DNA from: Betaproteobacteria bacterium CG2_30_68_42
GTDB lineage: Bacteria > Pseudomonadota > Gammaproteobacteria > Burkholderiales > Rhodocyclaceae
DNA: 55,748 bases
Direction: 5' to 3'
Assembly: GCA_001872285.1 (NCBI GenBank)
Contig: MNXU01000052.1
Coordinates: forward strand, 1-55,748
Part shown: in pieces, positions 1 to 10,024 of the stretch
How positions within the stretch are numbered: position 1 is the first letter of the stretch
Layout: each line of letters starts with the position of its first letter
Position numbers and translations under genes: made by a program
Notes under the pieces: model-generated
The model's database searches: none
What the model was told of the DNA's origin: nothing
What the model saw: the letters and a program-made list of their open reading frames with translations, nothing else

Positions 1-1
1 A

Positions 2-106
2 GTCGCGGCCGGGGCGAAGCGGGGACTCGCCGGGCTCGCCGCGGCGCTGCCCGCCGATTCGCCGCTTCGCGCATCGATCGAGCAGCTGATCCGGCGCAGC
101 CGCTGA
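2..106 (+). CDS. C-terminal end of a protein, possibly DciA/DUF721 family (partial)
   Basis: An open frame enters from the left edge and ends in TGA at 104-106, giving 34 residues rich in Ala, Leu and Arg and ending EQLIRRSR. It is convergent with the lpxC end of the dcw cluster. In many betaproteobacteria a DUF721 (DciA-like, DnaB helicase loading) gene sits convergent to lpxC, and the tail (small Ala-rich helix, 'SPLRASIEQLIRR') would fit such a protein. Too little is present to prove this. The family assignment is inference from position. Confidence 0.45.
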   Translation, partial: VAAGAKRGLAGLAAALPADSPLRASIEQLIRRSR

Positions 107-120
107 GGGGACGCGCCGGA

Positions 121-306
121 TCAGGCCATTCCGGCCAGCCGCTCCAGTGCGAACGCGAGCATCACCACGAAGGCGAAGATCAGCGCGTACTTGCCGATGC
201 GCCAGGCGAAGCCGAGGTAGCGCCGGTCACGGCTGAGCAGGAAGGCGACGATGGACGCGCCGATCCCCGCCACCGCCAGCAGACCGACGACGCGCAGCAC
301 CCACAT
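121..306 (-). CDS. Small two-helix membrane protein downstream of lpxC
   Basis: Encodes 61 residues. Its ATG overlaps the lpxC stop by one base (TGATG), so it is probably translated by coupling to lpxC as the last gene of the dcw transcript. Two hydrophobic segments are visible, about residues 4-24 and 40-57. They are joined by a basic, aromatic loop (SRDRRYLGFAWRIGK), which suggests a helical hairpin in the inner membrane with the loop on the cytoplasmic side. I do not recognise a named family. Coupling to an essential gene and clean codon use argue that it is real. The function is unknown. Confidence 0.7.
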   Translation of the reverse strand: MWVLRVVGLLAVAGIGASIVAFLLSRDRRYLGFAWRIGKYALIFAFVVMLAFALERLAGMA

Positions 307-1223
307 CAGGGGCTCTGGAGTGCGAACAGCCTCGCCACCCGCGCAGGCGCCGCGGCCGCATCGGCGAAGCTCGCCATCTCCCAGGCATCCTTCTCGGCGA
401 GCAGCGCGCGCAGCAGCCGGTTGTTGAGCGCGTGGCCCGACTTGTGGGCCGAGAACGCCGCCAGCAGCGGATGCCCGAGGAGGTACAGATCGCCCACCGC
501 ATCGAGCAGCTTGTGGCGCACGAATTCGGCCGGAATCCTCAGCCCGTCGGCATTCAGCACCCGGTATTCGTCCATGACGACGGCGTTTTCCAGGCTGCCC
601 CCGAGCGCCAGCCCCTGTTCGTGCATGTGCTCGACCTCGTGCATGAAGCCGAAGGTGCGCGCCCGCGCGAGTTCCTGCACGTAGGACGCCTCCGCGAAAT
701 CGAACGCAGCCGAGGTGGCGGCCTTCTCCAGCACCGGATGCTGGAACGCGATCGAGAAGCTGACCCGGAAGCCCTCGTAGGGATCGAGCCGCGCCCACTT
801 GTCCGCCTCCCGCACCTCGATCGGGCGCTTCACCCGCAGGAAACGCTTCGCCGCTGGTTGCTCCTCGATTCCGGCGGAATTGACCAGGTAGACGAACGGT
901 GCCGCGCTGCCGTCCAGGATCGGCAGTTCGGGCGCATCCACATCCACCCACGCGTTGTCGATCCCGAGTCCGCACAGCGCCGACATCAGGTGCTCGACGG
1001 TTCCGATCCGCACCCCCGCCACCTCCAGGCTGGACGCGAGCCGGGTGTCGCCGACCGAACACGGATCGGCCCGGATGTCGACCGGCGGGTCGAGATCGAC
1101 GCGGCGGAACACGATGCCGGTGTCCGGCGCGGCGGGACGCAGCACCAGGCCGACCTTGGCGCCGGTATGCAGGCCGACACCGGTCGTGCGTACCAGCGTC
1201 TTGAGGGTTCGCTGTCTGAGCAT
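306..1223 (-). CDS. lpxC: UDP-3-O-acyl-N-acetylglucosamine deacetylase
   Basis: 305 residues, the usual length. LpxC removes the N-acetyl group of UDP-3-O-acyl-GlcNAc, the committed step of lipid A synthesis, as a cytosolic zinc enzyme. Visible family signatures are the N-terminal [16 protein letters not shown], the EHLMSAL zinc-histidine motif (about residue 78), [14 protein letters not shown] (zinc His and Asp) and HKSGHALNN near the C-terminus with the catalytic His. It starts at ATG 1223, 49 bases after ftsZ, the classical ftsZ-lpxC order at the end of the dcw cluster. Confidence 0.97.
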   Translation of the reverse strand: MLRQRTLKTLVRTTGVGLHTGAKVGLVLRPAAPDTGIVFRRVDLDPPVDIRADPCSVGDTRLASSLEVAGVRIGTVEHLMSALCGLGIDNAWVDVDAPELPILDGSAAPFVYLVNSAGIEEQPAAKRFLRVKRPIEVREADKWARLDPYEGFRVSFSIAFQHPVLEKAATSAAFDFAEASYVQELARARTFGFMHEVEHMHEQGLALGGSLENAVVMDEYRVLNADGLRIPAEFVRHKLLDAVGDLYLLGHPLLAAFSAHKSGHALNNRLLRALLAEKDAWEMASFADAAAAPARVARLFALQSP

Positions 1224-1272
1224 GTCGTGCGGAGCTGGTGCGTAGCGGTTCAGTTTACCATCCCGGGCACCC

Positions 1273-2427
1273 TCAATCGGCCTGCTTGCGCAGGAATGCG
1301 GGGATGTCGTAGGTGCCGACGCCGTTGGCGCTCATCGCCTCGATGGTCGCGCTGGCCCGGTTGCGCCGGACCACCGCCGGCACCTGGTCGATCTCCTGGT
1401 AGTTCACGAACGGCTCCGGGCGCGGGTCGTCCGTGCCGGTGCGGCTCACCACGCTGATGACGGGCTTCGCCGCGCTGCGCCCCTGGCTCCCGAGCCCGGT
1501 CGCCACCACGGTGACGCGCAGGTTGTCCTCCATCGCCTCGTCGAACACCGCACCGAAGATGATGTGGGCATCCTCGGCGGCGAATGCGCGGATCGTGTTC
1601 ATGACCTCGTTCACCTCCTTCATCCGCAGCGAAGTGGAGGCGGTGATATTCACCAGCACGCCGCGCGCACCGGACAGGTGGATGCCTTCGAGCAGGGGGC
1701 TCGCCACCGCGGCCTCCGCCGCCAGCCGCGAGCGGTCGACGCCGGACGCGTAGGACGAGCCCATCATGGCCACGCCCATCTCCGCCATCACGGTGCGCAC
1801 GTCCTCGAAGTCCACATTCACGAGGCCGGGGAAATTGATGATCTCCGCGATGCCGCCCACCGCATTGCGCAGCACGTTGTCGGCGGCCCTGAACGCGTCC
1901 TGCACGCTGACGTCTTCGCCCAGCACCTCCATCAGCTTCTCGTTGAGGATCACGATCAGGGAGTCGACATGCTGCGCCAGCTCGTCGATGCCGGCCTGCG
2001 CGATCTGCGTGCGCCGGCCCTCGAAGGCGAACGGCTTGGTCACGACCGCGACGGTGAGGATGCCCAGCTCCCGCGCGACTTCGGCGACGACCGGCGCCGC
2101 CCCGGTGCCGGTGCCTCCGCCCATCCCGGCGGTGATGAACACCATGTTCGCGCCGCGCAGCGCCTCGGCGATCGTGTCGCGCGCATCGAGCGCCGCGCTG
2201 CGGCCGGCATCCGGGATCGCCCCCGCGCCGCGCCCGGTCTTGCCCAGTTGCAGCTTGAGCCCGGCCTGATTGCGGTTGAGCGCCTGGATGTCCGTATTGG
2301 CGCAGATGAATTCGACCCCCTGCACGCCTTCGCGGATCATGTGGTCGACCGCGTTGCCACCGGCCCCTCCCACCCCGACCACCTTGATGACGGTACCGCT
2401 CGGTTCGCTTTCAACGATTTCGAACAT
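1273..2427 (-). CDS. ftsZ: Cell division GTPase FtsZ
   Basis: 384 residues. FtsZ is the tubulin homologue that polymerises into the Z-ring at midcell. Visible features are the glycine-rich GTP-binding loop [16 protein letters not shown] (about residues 103-118), the T7 synergy loop [11 protein letters not shown] that completes the GTPase site in the next subunit, and the C-terminal conserved peptide [12 protein letters not shown] that binds FtsA and other partners. A strong AGGAGG ribosome site precedes the ATG. An 86-base gap separates it from ftsA, the widest gap inside the cluster, so an internal promoter for ftsZ is possible but none is clear. Confidence 0.98.
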   Translation of the reverse strand: MFEIVESEPSGTVIKVVGVGGAGGNAVDHMIREGVQGVEFICANTDIQALNRNQAGLKLQLGKTGRGAGAIPDAGRSAALDARDTIAEALRGANMVFITAGMGGGTGTGAAPVVAEVARELGILTVAVVTKPFAFEGRRTQIAQAGIDELAQHVDSLIVILNEKLMEVLGEDVSVQDAFRAADNVLRNAVGGIAEIINFPGLVNVDFEDVRTVMAEMGVAMMGSSYASGVDRSRLAAEAAVASPLLEGIHLSGARGVLVNITASTSLRMKEVNEVMNTIRAFAAEDAHIIFGAVFDEAMEDNLRVTVVATGLGSQGRSAAKPVISVVSRTGTDDPRPEPFVNYQEIDQVPAVVRRNRASATIEAMSANGVGTYDIPAFLRKQAD

Positions 2428-2513
2428 GCCTGCCTCCTGTCAATGGATCGCCGGAAACCCGGCCCTTTCTACCAGCACGAAAAGCCCGTGCTCCCCGCGA
2501 TGCGCCTGCCACT

Positions 2514-3737
2514 TCAGAAATTCCTCTCGAACCACGACTTCATCCTGCCGACCACCTGTTTCACGGTGCGTGTCTCGTGCGCCGCCAGCCCGCGCCGGCG
2601 CTGGGCCGCCGCCTCCAGCAGCAGTCCGATGACTGTCGCATATTTCGGATGGCGCACGACTTCCGCCAGCGCGCCCGAATAGCGCGGCGTGCCGAGCCGC
2701 GCGGGCATGTGGAAGATCTCCTCCGCCAGCTCGCTCATCCCGCGCATCACGGCCGAGCCGCCGGTGAGCACCACGCCCGAGGACAGCAGCTCCTCGTAGC
2801 CGCTGCGGCGCAGCTCCGCCTGCACCAGCTCGTAGAGCTCGGACACGCGCGGCTCGACCACGTCGGCGAGCGCGTGCAGCGAAAGCTTGCGCGGGGGCCG
2901 CTCGCCGATGCCTGCGACCTCGATCATCTGCTGCGGATCGGCGAGCTGGGCGGACGCCACCCCGTGGCGGATCTTGATCTCCTCGGCCTCCGGGGTCGGG
3001 GTGCGCAGCGCCATCGCGATGTCGTTGGTGATCTGGTCGCCGGCGATCGGCACCACCGCGGTATGGCGGATCGCTCCCTGTGTGAAGACGGCGATGTCGG
3101 TGGTGCCCCCGCCGATATCGACCAGGCACACGCCGAGCTCCTTCTCGTCCTCGGAGAGCACCGCATCGCTGGAAGCGAGCGGCTGGAGGACGAGATCGAC
3201 CACCTCGAGCCCGCAGCGGCGCACGCACTTGACGATGTTCTGCGCGGCAGAGACCGCGCCGGTGACCATATGCACGCGGACCTCGAGCTTCGCCCCGCTC
3301 ATGCCGATGGGCTCGCGCACGCCGTCCTGCCCATCGATGATGTATTCCTGGGTGAGCGTGTGCAGGATCTGCTGGTCGGCGGGAATCGGCATCGCACGGG
3401 CGACTTCGATGACGCGCCCGACATCGGCCGGCGTGACCTCCTTGTCCTTGATCGCGACCATGCCGGTGGAGTTGAAGCTGCGGATGTGGCTGCCGGCGAT
3501 GCCGGTGTAGACCTCCTTCACCTTGCAGTCGGCCATCAGCTCGACTTCCTGGATGACGCGCGAAATCGTCTTGACGGTCGCCTCGATGTTGACCACCACG
3601 CCCTTCTTCAGGCCGCTGGATTCGGCGCTGCCCAGGCCGAGGATCTCGGGATAACCCTCGGGGCCCAGCCGCGCGACCATCGCCACCACCTTGGTGGTGC
3701 CGATGTCCAGACCGACGATCAGATCATCCTTGCTCAT
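2514..3737 (-). CDS. ftsA: Cell division protein FtsA (actin-like membrane tether of the Z-ring)
   Basis: 407 residues from ATG 3737, which overlaps the ftsQ stop as ATGA. FtsA is an actin-fold ATPase that anchors FtsZ to the membrane and recruits later divisome proteins. The sequence shows phosphate-1 motif GLDIGTTKVVAMVA (residues 8-21), phosphate-2 motif VDIGGGTTDIAVF (about residues 205-217), an adenosine motif near VVLTGGSAVMRG, and a C-terminal amphipathic helix KSWFERNF that inserts into the membrane. Longer in-frame starts upstream lie inside ftsQ and were rejected because the family begins near MSKDDLIVGLDIGT. Confidence 0.97.
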   Translation of the reverse strand: MSKDDLIVGLDIGTTKVVAMVARLGPEGYPEILGLGSAESSGLKKGVVVNIEATVKTISRVIQEVELMADCKVKEVYTGIAGSHIRSFNSTGMVAIKDKEVTPADVGRVIEVARAMPIPADQQILHTLTQEYIIDGQDGVREPIGMSGAKLEVRVHMVTGAVSAAQNIVKCVRRCGLEVVDLVLQPLASSDAVLSEDEKELGVCLVDIGGGTTDIAVFTQGAIRHTAVVPIAGDQITNDIAMALRTPTPEAEEIKIRHGVASAQLADPQQMIEVAGIGERPPRKLSLHALADVVEPRVSELYELVQAELRRSGYEELLSSGVVLTGGSAVMRGMSELAEEIFHMPARLGTPRYSGALAEVVRHPKYATVIGLLLEAAAQRRRGLAAHETRTVKQVVGRMKSWFERNF

Positions 3738-4513
3738 CGCTTCGCCTTCGTCTCCATGCCGCGGGCGGCGATCCTGACCGCGAATCCGCCCGGATAGCGC
3801 AGGTCCGCCGCCGCGATGGGCGCCGGAAGCTTCGTTGCAACCGCGTGGTAGCTCCCCACGAAGCGTTTCAAGCGCTCGCTCACCGGCAGTTTCGGCTGGT
3901 CGCGCCCCAGTTCGATCACCATCCCATCGTCGAGCCTCACCTGCCAGGCCCGGCGCGCGGACAGCGCCACCGAACGCGGCGAGCGTGCCAGCGGCGCGAG
4001 GATGCCGGCGAACTCGCGCGCCCGCCCCAGCACCTCGGCCGCACTTCCCTCGGGCCCGGCGAGCATCGGAAGCAGCCCGGCGGGCAGCGCCGCCGAGAAC
4101 ACCTCTCCGTGGACATTCACCAGCCGCGCCTCGCTCTGGCCCGCGTTCCACACGCCCGCGGCGACCTGCTCCTCGATCGCGAGCTCGATGCTGCCCGGCC
4201 AGCGCCGGCGAAGCTGCACGTGCCTCACCCAGGGCAGCTTCTCGAACGCCGCGCGCACCCGCTCCACGTTCACGGTGAAGAAGTTCCCGCTCACCGAAGT
4301 GCGCGCGGCGTATTCGATCTGGGCCGCGGTCACCTGCCGCACCGGGGTCGTCACCACCACCTCGCGCAGCGGCGCGAGCGGGAGCCGCAGCGCGGCCAGC
4401 ACGCCGGCATAGGCCAGGGCGAGCAGCGCGAAGAGCGCGATCCAGTCCGCCACCGCAGCCGTCATCCCGGAACGATCCTCCATGCCGTCTTCCTCGCGCG
4501 CGCGCTTCGCCAT
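3734..4513 (-). CDS. ftsQ: Cell division protein FtsQ
   Basis: 259 residues. FtsQ is a bitopic divisome scaffold that binds FtsB and FtsL in the periplasm. After a charged cytoplasmic N-terminus there is one transmembrane helix (about residues 22-45). A POTRA domain follows (LREVVVTTPVRQVTAAQIEY...), with the typical FFTVNVERVRAAFEKLPWV stretch, and then a beta domain with EEQVAAGVW. It begins six bases after the ddl stop and ends in an ATGA overlap with ftsA. The order ddl-ftsQ-ftsA-ftsZ is canonical. Confidence 0.95.
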   Translation of the reverse strand: MAKRAREEDGMEDRSGMTAAVADWIALFALLALAYAGVLAALRLPLAPLREVVVTTPVRQVTAAQIEYAARTSVSGNFFTVNVERVRAAFEKLPWVRHVQLRRRWPGSIELAIEEQVAAGVWNAGQSEARLVNVHGEVFSAALPAGLLPMLAGPEGSAAEVLGRAREFAGILAPLARSPRSVALSARRAWQVRLDDGMVIELGRDQPKLPVSERLKRFVGSYHAVATKLPAPIAAADLRYPGGFAVRIAARGMETKAKR

Positions 4514-4519
4514 GGGCTC

Positions 4520-5437
4520 TCAGTCACCGAGTCGCGCCTGTTCCAGGATGCTCAACACCAGCTCGTCGAAGCCGATCCCGGCCACGCGTGCCGCCATCGG
4601 CACCAGCGAGTGGCCGGTCATGCCCGGCGTGGTGTTCATCTCCAGCAGCATCGGTTCGCCCGCGGCGGTCAGCATCAGGTCGGCCCGGCCCCAGCCGCGG
4701 CAGCCGAGCAGGCGCGCGGCCTGCATGACGAGGTCCTGGATTGCGTGCTCCCTGCGCGCGTCCAGCCCGCTCGGGCAGCGATACCGGGTCTCGTCGCTGA
4801 AATACTTGTGCGCGTAGTCGTAGTTCCCGCCGGGGGCCTCGATCCGGATCAGCGGCAGGGCGCGCTCGCCGACGAAGCCGCAGGTGAGCTCGGCACCCGC
4901 GACGAACTCCTCCGCCAGCACCAGCGGGTCGTGCCGCGCGGCCGCACGCCAGGCGGCGGAGAGATCGCCCGCGGCGAGCACCTTGCCCGCACCGACGCTC
5001 GAGCCTTCGCGCGCCGGCTTGACGAACAGCGGCAGGCCGAGCTCCGCGACGATTGCCTTCCAGTCGCTGTGCGCGTCCAGCAGCCGGTAGCGCGGCGTGG
5101 GCAGCCCGGCGGCCTGCCACAGGAGCTTGGTGCGCCACTTGTCCATCGCGACCGCCGAGGCCATCACCCCGCTTCCGGTATAGGGCAGGCCGAATGCTTC
5201 GAGCGCGCCCTGCACCGTGCCGTCCTCGCCGCCGCGCCCGTGCAGGATGACGAAGACGCGCTCGAAGCCATCCTCGCGCAGCTCGCACAGCGACCGGTCG
5301 CGCGGATCGAAGCCATGCGCATCCACCCCGCAGCGGCGTAACGCCTCCAGCACCGCCCCTCCCGAAAGCAGCGAGATCTCGCGCTCGGCCGAGGTGCCGC
5401 CCATGAGCACCGCGACCCGTCCGAAGTCCCTCGTCAT
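4520..5437 (-). CDS. ddl: D-alanine--D-alanine ligase
   Basis: 305 residues from ATG 5437 ([14 protein letters not shown]), overlapping the murB stop by ATGA. Ddl is an ATP-grasp enzyme that makes D-Ala-D-Ala for MurF. Visible signatures are the N-terminal [14 protein letters not shown], the [11 protein letters not shown] motif ([15 protein letters not shown]), the ATP-binding lysine region [14 protein letters not shown], and the metal- and substrate-binding [15 protein letters not shown] near the C-terminus. A start 33 bases upstream is open but lies inside murB and lacks family similarity. Confidence 0.97.
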   Translation of the reverse strand: MTRDFGRVAVLMGGTSAEREISLLSGGAVLEALRRCGVDAHGFDPRDRSLCELREDGFERVFVILHGRGGEDGTVQGALEAFGLPYTGSGVMASAVAMDKWRTKLLWQAAGLPTPRYRLLDAHSDWKAIVAELGLPLFVKPAREGSSVGAGKVLAAGDLSAAWRAAARHDPLVLAEEFVAGAELTCGFVGERALPLIRIEAPGGNYDYAHKYFSDETRYRCPSGLDARREHAIQDLVMQAARLLGCRGWGRADLMLTAAGEPMLLEMNTTPGMTGHSLVPMAARVAGIGFDELVLSILEQARLGD

Positions 5438-6348
5438 GCGGCGGCCTCGCCCACGATCCTCACCTCGCACACCAGCTCGATCCCGAACCTGTCCTTCACC
5501 GCCGCCTGCACCCGCACGATGAGCGACTCGATGTCCGTGGCGCTCGCCCTGCGCTCCTCGTTGACGATGAAGTTCGCATGCTTTTCCGAGACGCGCGCGC
5601 CCCCCACCGCGAAGCCCCTCAGGCCGGCCGCCTCGATCAGCGCTCCGGCATGCCCTCCGGGCGGATTGCGGAACACCGAACCGGCGTTGGGAAAGCGCAG
5701 CGGCTGGCTGGCCACGCGCCGCCGGAGCAGATCGCCGATGCGGGCACGCGCTTCCACGCCGCTGCCCGGCTCAAAGCGGAACCATGCGCCCACGAACCAC
5801 TCATCGCAGGCGATTCTGGAGCCGCAGTGGCGGTAGCCGATCGCGAAATCCTCCATGGCGCGCTCGCGCAGGCGGCCGCCGCGATCGACCGTGGCCACGC
5901 GCGCGACCCGCTCCCAGGTCTGCGCGCCGTAGCAGCCGGCATTCATCGCCAGCGCCCCGCCGATCGTTCCCGGAATTCCGGCGAGAAACTCGGCGCCGGC
6001 AAGGTCGTTATTGGCCGAGTAGCGGGCGAGCCTCGGGCTCGCCAGCCCGGCCTCCGCGTAGATCGTCCCGTCGTCGCTGCGGCGCAGCCCGCGCAGCGCC
6101 GGGTGCGTGAAGATCACGGTTCCGGCGAAGCCTCCGTCGCGCACGAGCAGGTTGCTGCCCAGGCCGACCATCAGGATCGGCTCGTCGGCGCGCACCATGC
6201 CGAGGAAGCCGGCGAGATCGGCGGTGTCGGCCGGACGGTAGGCATGCCGCGCGCGCCCGCCCGCCGCCCAGGTGACGTGGCGGGCCATCGGCTCGTCGTG
6301 CGATATCAGGCCGCGCAAGGCGCTCCTCGCATCGAACGGCTCAGACAT
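5434..6348 (-). CDS. murB: UDP-N-acetylenolpyruvoylglucosamine reductase
   Basis: 304 residues from ATG 6348. MurB is a cytosolic FAD enzyme that reduces the enolpyruvyl ether to UDP-MurNAc with NADPH. The FAD-binding region shows [25 protein letters not shown] and [18 protein letters not shown]. The substrate side shows GYRHCGSR, and GSVFRNPPG carries the serine that protonates the intermediate. The gene overlaps the end of murC by eight bases and ends in an ATGA overlap with ddl. Its length suggests a type I MurB of modest size. Confidence 0.96.
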   Translation of the reverse strand: MSEPFDARSALRGLISHDEPMARHVTWAAGGRARHAYRPADTADLAGFLGMVRADEPILMVGLGSNLLVRDGGFAGTVIFTHPALRGLRRSDDGTIYAEAGLASPRLARYSANNDLAGAEFLAGIPGTIGGALAMNAGCYGAQTWERVARVATVDRGGRLRERAMEDFAIGYRHCGSRIACDEWFVGAWFRFEPGSGVEARARIGDLLRRRVASQPLRFPNAGSVFRNPPGGHAGALIEAAGLRGFAVGGARVSEKHANFIVNEERRASATDIESLIVRVQAAVKDRFGIELVCEVRIVGEAAA

Positions 6349-7747
6349 CACCCGCTCCCGCGGCCTGCGCCAGCGCGGGCGCGACCGCATTGATCGAGCC
6401 GGCGCCCATGGTGATCACCACATCCGCGTCGCGCGCCGCGTCCAGGATTCGTCCCGGAAGCTCGCCGATGCTCTCGACGAACAGCGGTTCCACCTTTCCC
6501 GCGAGCCGGATGGCGCGGGCGAGCGTGCGTCCGTCCGCGGCCGCGATCGGCGCCTCCCCGGCCGGATAGACGTCGGCGAGCAGCAGCGCGTCGGCCTGCG
6601 AGAGCACCCGGACGAGATCCTCGAAACAGTCGCGGGTGCGGGTGTAGCGGTGCGGCTGGAAGGCGAGCAGCAGCCGGCGGCCGGGAAATGCGCCGCGCGC
6701 CGCGGCGAGCGTCGCGGCAATCTCGGCCGGATGATGGCCGTAGTCGTCGATCAGCGTGAAGGCCCCGCCGCCCGCGGCCGCCACCTCGCCCCAGCGCTGG
6801 AAGCGGCGGCCGACGCCCCTGAACCCGGCGAGCGCCTTGACGATGGCATCATCTCCGACCCCGACCTCGGCCGCCACCGCGATCGCCGCCAGGGCGTTGC
6901 GCACGTTGTGGGCCCCCGGCAGCGCGAGCGTGACGGGTAGCCGGCTGGTGCTGCCATTGACCCGCAGCGCCTCGAAGCGCATCGTCCCGCCCTCGGCGCG
7001 CAGGTTCTCGGCGCGCACGCTCGCCTGCGCATCGAGTCCGTAGCGCACGATCTGCTTGGACACGAACGGCAGGATCTCGCGCACGCCGGGGTCATCCACG
7101 CACAGGATCGCGACCCCGTAGAAGGGCAGCCGGTGGAGGAAGTCGACGAATGCCTGCCTGAGCCGGGCCGGATCGTGCCCGTAGGTGTCCATGTGGTCGG
7201 CGTCGATGTTGGTCACCACCGAGATCACCGGGTTGAGATGCAGGAAGGAAGCGTCGGATTCGTCGGCCTCGGCGACCAGGAACTCGCCTCCGCCCAGGCG
7301 CGCGTGGGCTCCGGCGGAATTCAGGCGGCCGCCGATGACGAAGGTGGGGTCCAGACCGCCCTCGGCGAGCACGCTCGCGATCAGGCTGGTGGTGGTGGTC
7401 TTGCCGTGCGTTCCGGCGACCGCGATGCCCTGCTTGAAGCGCATCAGCTCGGCGAGCATCTGCGCGCGCGGCACCAGCGGGATGCGGGCCGAGCGCGCCG
7501 CGATCACCTCTGGATTGTCGCTCCCCACCGCCGAGGACACGACGACGGCATTGGACCCGGCGACGTTGGCGGCGTCGTGCCCGATGCGCACCACCGCGCC
7601 CAGCGCGGCCAGGCGCCGCGTGGCGGCGTTTTCCGAGAGATCGCTGCCGCTGATCCGGTAGCCGAGCGTGAGCAGCACCTCGGCGATCCCGCTCATCCCC
7701 GATCCGCCGATGCCCACGAAGTGGATGTGGCTGACCTTGTGCTTCAT
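6341..7747 (-). CDS. murC: UDP-N-acetylmuramate--L-alanine ligase
   Basis: 468 residues from ATG 7747 ([15 protein letters not shown]), overlapping murG by ATGA. MurC adds L-Ala to UDP-MurNAc in the cytosol with ATP. The N-terminal Rossmann-like motif [17 protein letters not shown] and the central ATP loop [18 protein letters not shown] are intact. [14 protein letters not shown] and [16 protein letters not shown] are typical of the C-terminal domain. Eighteen bases of upstream open frame lie within murG and were not used. Confidence 0.97.
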   Translation of the reverse strand: MKHKVSHIHFVGIGGSGMSGIAEVLLTLGYRISGSDLSENAATRRLAALGAVVRIGHDAANVAGSNAVVVSSAVGSDNPEVIAARSARIPLVPRAQMLAELMRFKQGIAVAGTHGKTTTTSLIASVLAEGGLDPTFVIGGRLNSAGAHARLGGGEFLVAEADESDASFLHLNPVISVVTNIDADHMDTYGHDPARLRQAFVDFLHRLPFYGVAILCVDDPGVREILPFVSKQIVRYGLDAQASVRAENLRAEGGTMRFEALRVNGSTSRLPVTLALPGAHNVRNALAAIAVAAEVGVGDDAIVKALAGFRGVGRRFQRWGEVAAAGGGAFTLIDDYGHHPAEIAATLAAARGAFPGRRLLLAFQPHRYTRTRDCFEDLVRVLSQADALLLADVYPAGEAPIAAADGRTLARAIRLAGKVEPLFVESIGELPGRILDAARDADVVITMGAGSINAVAPALAQAAGAGDV

Positions 7748-8805
7748 CGGGCGAGCTCCATGCACGCCTGCGCCACCGCGCCGGCCGCGTCCGGACGCGC
7801 CAGGGCGCGCGCCTTTTCGGCCATCTGCGCGAGCCTCGCGCGGTCGAGCCCCGAGAGCAGCGCGGCGAGCGAGGCCGGCGACAGTTCCGCCTGCGGCAGC
7901 AGGAATGCGGCTCCGACCCGATCGAGGAAGCGGGCGTTGCCGGTCTGGTGGTCATCGACCGCGTGCGGGAACGGGACCAGCACCGCGGGCAGCCCGGCCG
8001 CGGCCAGCTCGGCGATCGTGAGCGCGCCGGCGCGCGAGATCACCAGATCGGCGGCGGCGTAGCGCGCTCCCATGTCCTCGATGAAGGCGAGGGCCTCGGC
8101 CTCGACCCCGGCCTGCGCGTACGCCCGCCGCAATGCCTCCAGGTTGCGCGCGCCCGACTGATGCACGACGCGCGGACGCTCCGCTGCGGGCAGCAGCGCG
8201 AGCGCGGCCGGCACCGTCTCGTTGAGCGCCTGCGCGCCCAGGCTCCCGCCCACCACCAGCAGCCGCAGCGGCCCGCTGCGCCGCGCGTAGCGCTCGGCCG
8301 GGGGAGCGATCGCGGCGATCGCGTCGCGCACCGGATTGCCCGTCCACTGCGAGCCTTCGAGGGTGCCGGGGAATCCGCACAGGCGCCGGGCGGCCAGCTT
8401 CGCGAGCACGCGGTTGGCCAGGCCCGCGACCGAGTTCTGCTCGTGCACGACGAGTGGGACGCCGCGCAGCACCGCCATCATCCCGCCCGGGAAACTGACG
8501 TAGCCGCCCATGCCCAGCACGACCTGCGGGCGTACCCGCCCGAGCGCCCGGAAGGCCTGCCAGAACGCGCGCAGCAGCGCCACCGGCAGCCACAGCGCCC
8601 GCGCCAGGCCCTTGCCGCGCAAGCCCGAAAAGCGCACCCGCGCGAGCTCGTAGCCGCGCTCCGGAACCAGCCGGCCCTCCATGCCTTCGGGGTTGCCCAT
8701 CCAGACCACGCGCCAGCCCTGCCCCGCGGCGTAGTCGGCGACCGCGAGGCCGGGGAAGATGTGCCCGCCGGTGCCCCCTGCCATGATCATCATGCAGCGC
8801 CTCAC
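7744..8805 (-). CDS. murG: Undecaprenyldiphospho-muramoylpentapeptide beta-N-acetylglucosaminyltransferase
   Basis: 353 residues. MurG is a peripheral inner-membrane GT-B glycosyltransferase that converts lipid I to lipid II. The sequence shows the first glycine-rich loop [16 protein letters not shown] (about residues 8-23), the membrane-associated basic/hydrophobic patch, [11 protein letters not shown] as the UDP-binding loop, and [24 protein letters not shown] with the acidic nucleotide-binding residue. The start at ATG 8805 matches the usual distance to the first loop. It follows ftsW by 25 bases. Confidence 0.97.
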   Translation of the reverse strand: MRRCMMIMAGGTGGHIFPGLAVADYAAGQGWRVVWMGNPEGMEGRLVPERGYELARVRFSGLRGKGLARALWLPVALLRAFWQAFRALGRVRPQVVLGMGGYVSFPGGMMAVLRGVPLVVHEQNSVAGLANRVLAKLAARRLCGFPGTLEGSQWTGNPVRDAIAAIAPPAERYARRSGPLRLLVVGGSLGAQALNETVPAALALLPAAERPRVVHQSGARNLEALRRAYAQAGVEAEALAFIEDMGARYAAADLVISRAGALTIAELAAAGLPAVLVPFPHAVDDHQTGNARFLDRVGAAFLLPQAELSPASLAALLSGLDRARLAQMAEKARALARPDAAGAVAQACMELAR

Positions 8806-8830
8806 CGCTCGCCCGCCGTGGAACGCCGGC

Positions 8831-10024
8831 TCATAGCTGCACTCCCCGCATGAGCTGGCGGTTCTCCCAGTCGACCCGCAGCAGGATCGCCAGCGCGACG
8901 CAGTTCGCGGCGATGCCGCTGCCGCCGAAGCTCATCAGCGGCAGGGTCAGTCCCTTGGTCGGCAGCAGGCCCATGTTCACGCCCATGTTGATGAAGGCCT
9001 GCGCGCCGATCCAGATGCCGATGCCCTGCGCGACCAGGCCGCCATAGACACGCTCCAGGTGCAGCGCCCTGCGGCCGATGGCGAAGGCGCGCAGGACAAC
9101 GAGCGCGAACATCGCCACCACCGCGGCCACACCGGCGAATCCGAGCTCCTCCGCGATCACCGCGAGCAGGAAGTCGGTGTGCGCCTCGGGCAGGTAGAAG
9201 AGCTTCTCGACGCTCGCTCCCAGACCCACGCCGAACCATTCGCCGCGGCCGAAGGCGATCAGCGCATGCGAGAGCTGATAGCCCGTCCCGTAGGCGTCCG
9301 ACCAGGGGTCCATGAAGCCGATGAAGCGGCTGCGCCGGTAGGGCTCGAGCCAGATGAGCAGCAGGAAGCCGATCGCGAGCAGGGCCATCAGCAGGAGGAA
9401 CGGGCGCAGCCGCAGGCCGCCGAGGAACAGGATGCCCATGGCGATGCCCACGATCACCACCAGCGCGCCGAAATCGGGCTCGCGCAGCAGCAGGGCGCCG
9501 GTGAGCAGCATGACCAGCGCCATCGGCACGAAGCCGCGCCGCAGGCTGCCCAGATCGGCGAGCTTGCGCACGGTGTAGTCGGCCGCGTAGAGCACCGCGA
9601 ACAGCTTCATCGGCTCCGAAGGCTGGAGGTTGATCGGGCCGAGCGGCAGCCAGCGCCGCGCGCCATTGACCTCGCGCCCGACGCCGGGCACCAGAACCAG
9701 GATCAGCAGCACGAGGCCACCGACGAAGATCCAGGGCGCGGCCTGCTGCCAGCGCCGGACCGGAAACTGGAACGCGATCGCGCCGAGGATGAGCCCGATG
9801 CCGACGAAGGCCGCCTGGCGGATCAGGAAATAAGCCGGCTGATGGCCGGTGTAGCGGCTGGCTTCCGCGATCGCGATCGAGGCCGAATAGACCATGACGA
9901 TGCTCAGCAGGAGCAGCGCAGCCGCGGGCACGACGAGCGCCGCATCGAACTCCCGATAAATGGGGTCAGACACGATATTTTTATCGTGTCTGACCCCATT
10001 GATCCGCGCGAGCGCGATCCTCAT
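8831..10024 (-). CDS. ftsW: Lipid II polymerase FtsW (SEDS family), with a palindrome-encoded N-terminal insertion
   Basis: 397 residues. FtsW is the septal SEDS glycosyltransferase that works with FtsI. About ten transmembrane helices are visible, and the SEDS signatures [15 protein letters not shown] and [11 protein letters not shown] are intact. The ATG at 10024 overlaps the murD stop (TGATG). Residues 8-23 ([16 protein letters not shown]) are encoded entirely by a palindromic repeat at 9955-10003. The recognisable protein resumes at [18 protein letters not shown], just before the first helix. No ATG exists between the insertion and that helix, so the insert is probably translated as part of the cytoplasmic tail. 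Confidence 0.95.
   Translation of the reverse strand: MRIALARINGVRHDKNIVSDPIYREFDAALVVPAAALLLLSIVMVYSASIAIAEASRYTGHQPAYFLIRQAAFVGIGLILGAIAFQFPVRRWQQAAPWIFVGGLVLLILVLVPGVGREVNGARRWLPLGPINLQPSEPMKLFAVLYAADYTVRKLADLGSLRRGFVPMALVMLLTGALLLREPDFGALVVIVGIAMGILFLGGLRLRPFLLLMALLAIGFLLLIWLEPYRRSRFIGFMDPWSDAYGTGYQLSHALIAFGRGEWFGVGLGASVEKLFYLPEAHTDFLLAVIAEELGFAGVAAVVAMFALVVLRAFAIGRRALHLERVYGGLVAQGIGIWIGAQAFINMGVNMGLLPTKGLTLPLMSFGGSGIAANCVALAILLRVDWENRQLMRGVQL
9955..10003. repeat. Palindromic element inserted in frame in ftsW
   Basis: Two perfect 19-base arms, AATGGGGTCAGACACGATA at 9959-9977 and its reverse complement at 9982-10000, flank a TTTT loop. GATA precedes and GAT follows. Of the three frames on the minus strand only one has no stop. 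That is the frame used, adding [16 protein letters not shown] to FtsW. The plus strand is open in the matching frame and encodes nearly the same peptide. A 46-base stretch from 9955 is identical to the element in murE at 15251. No transposase is present in the window. Relation to REP-like units moved by Y1 transposases is an inference only. Confidence 0.85.
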
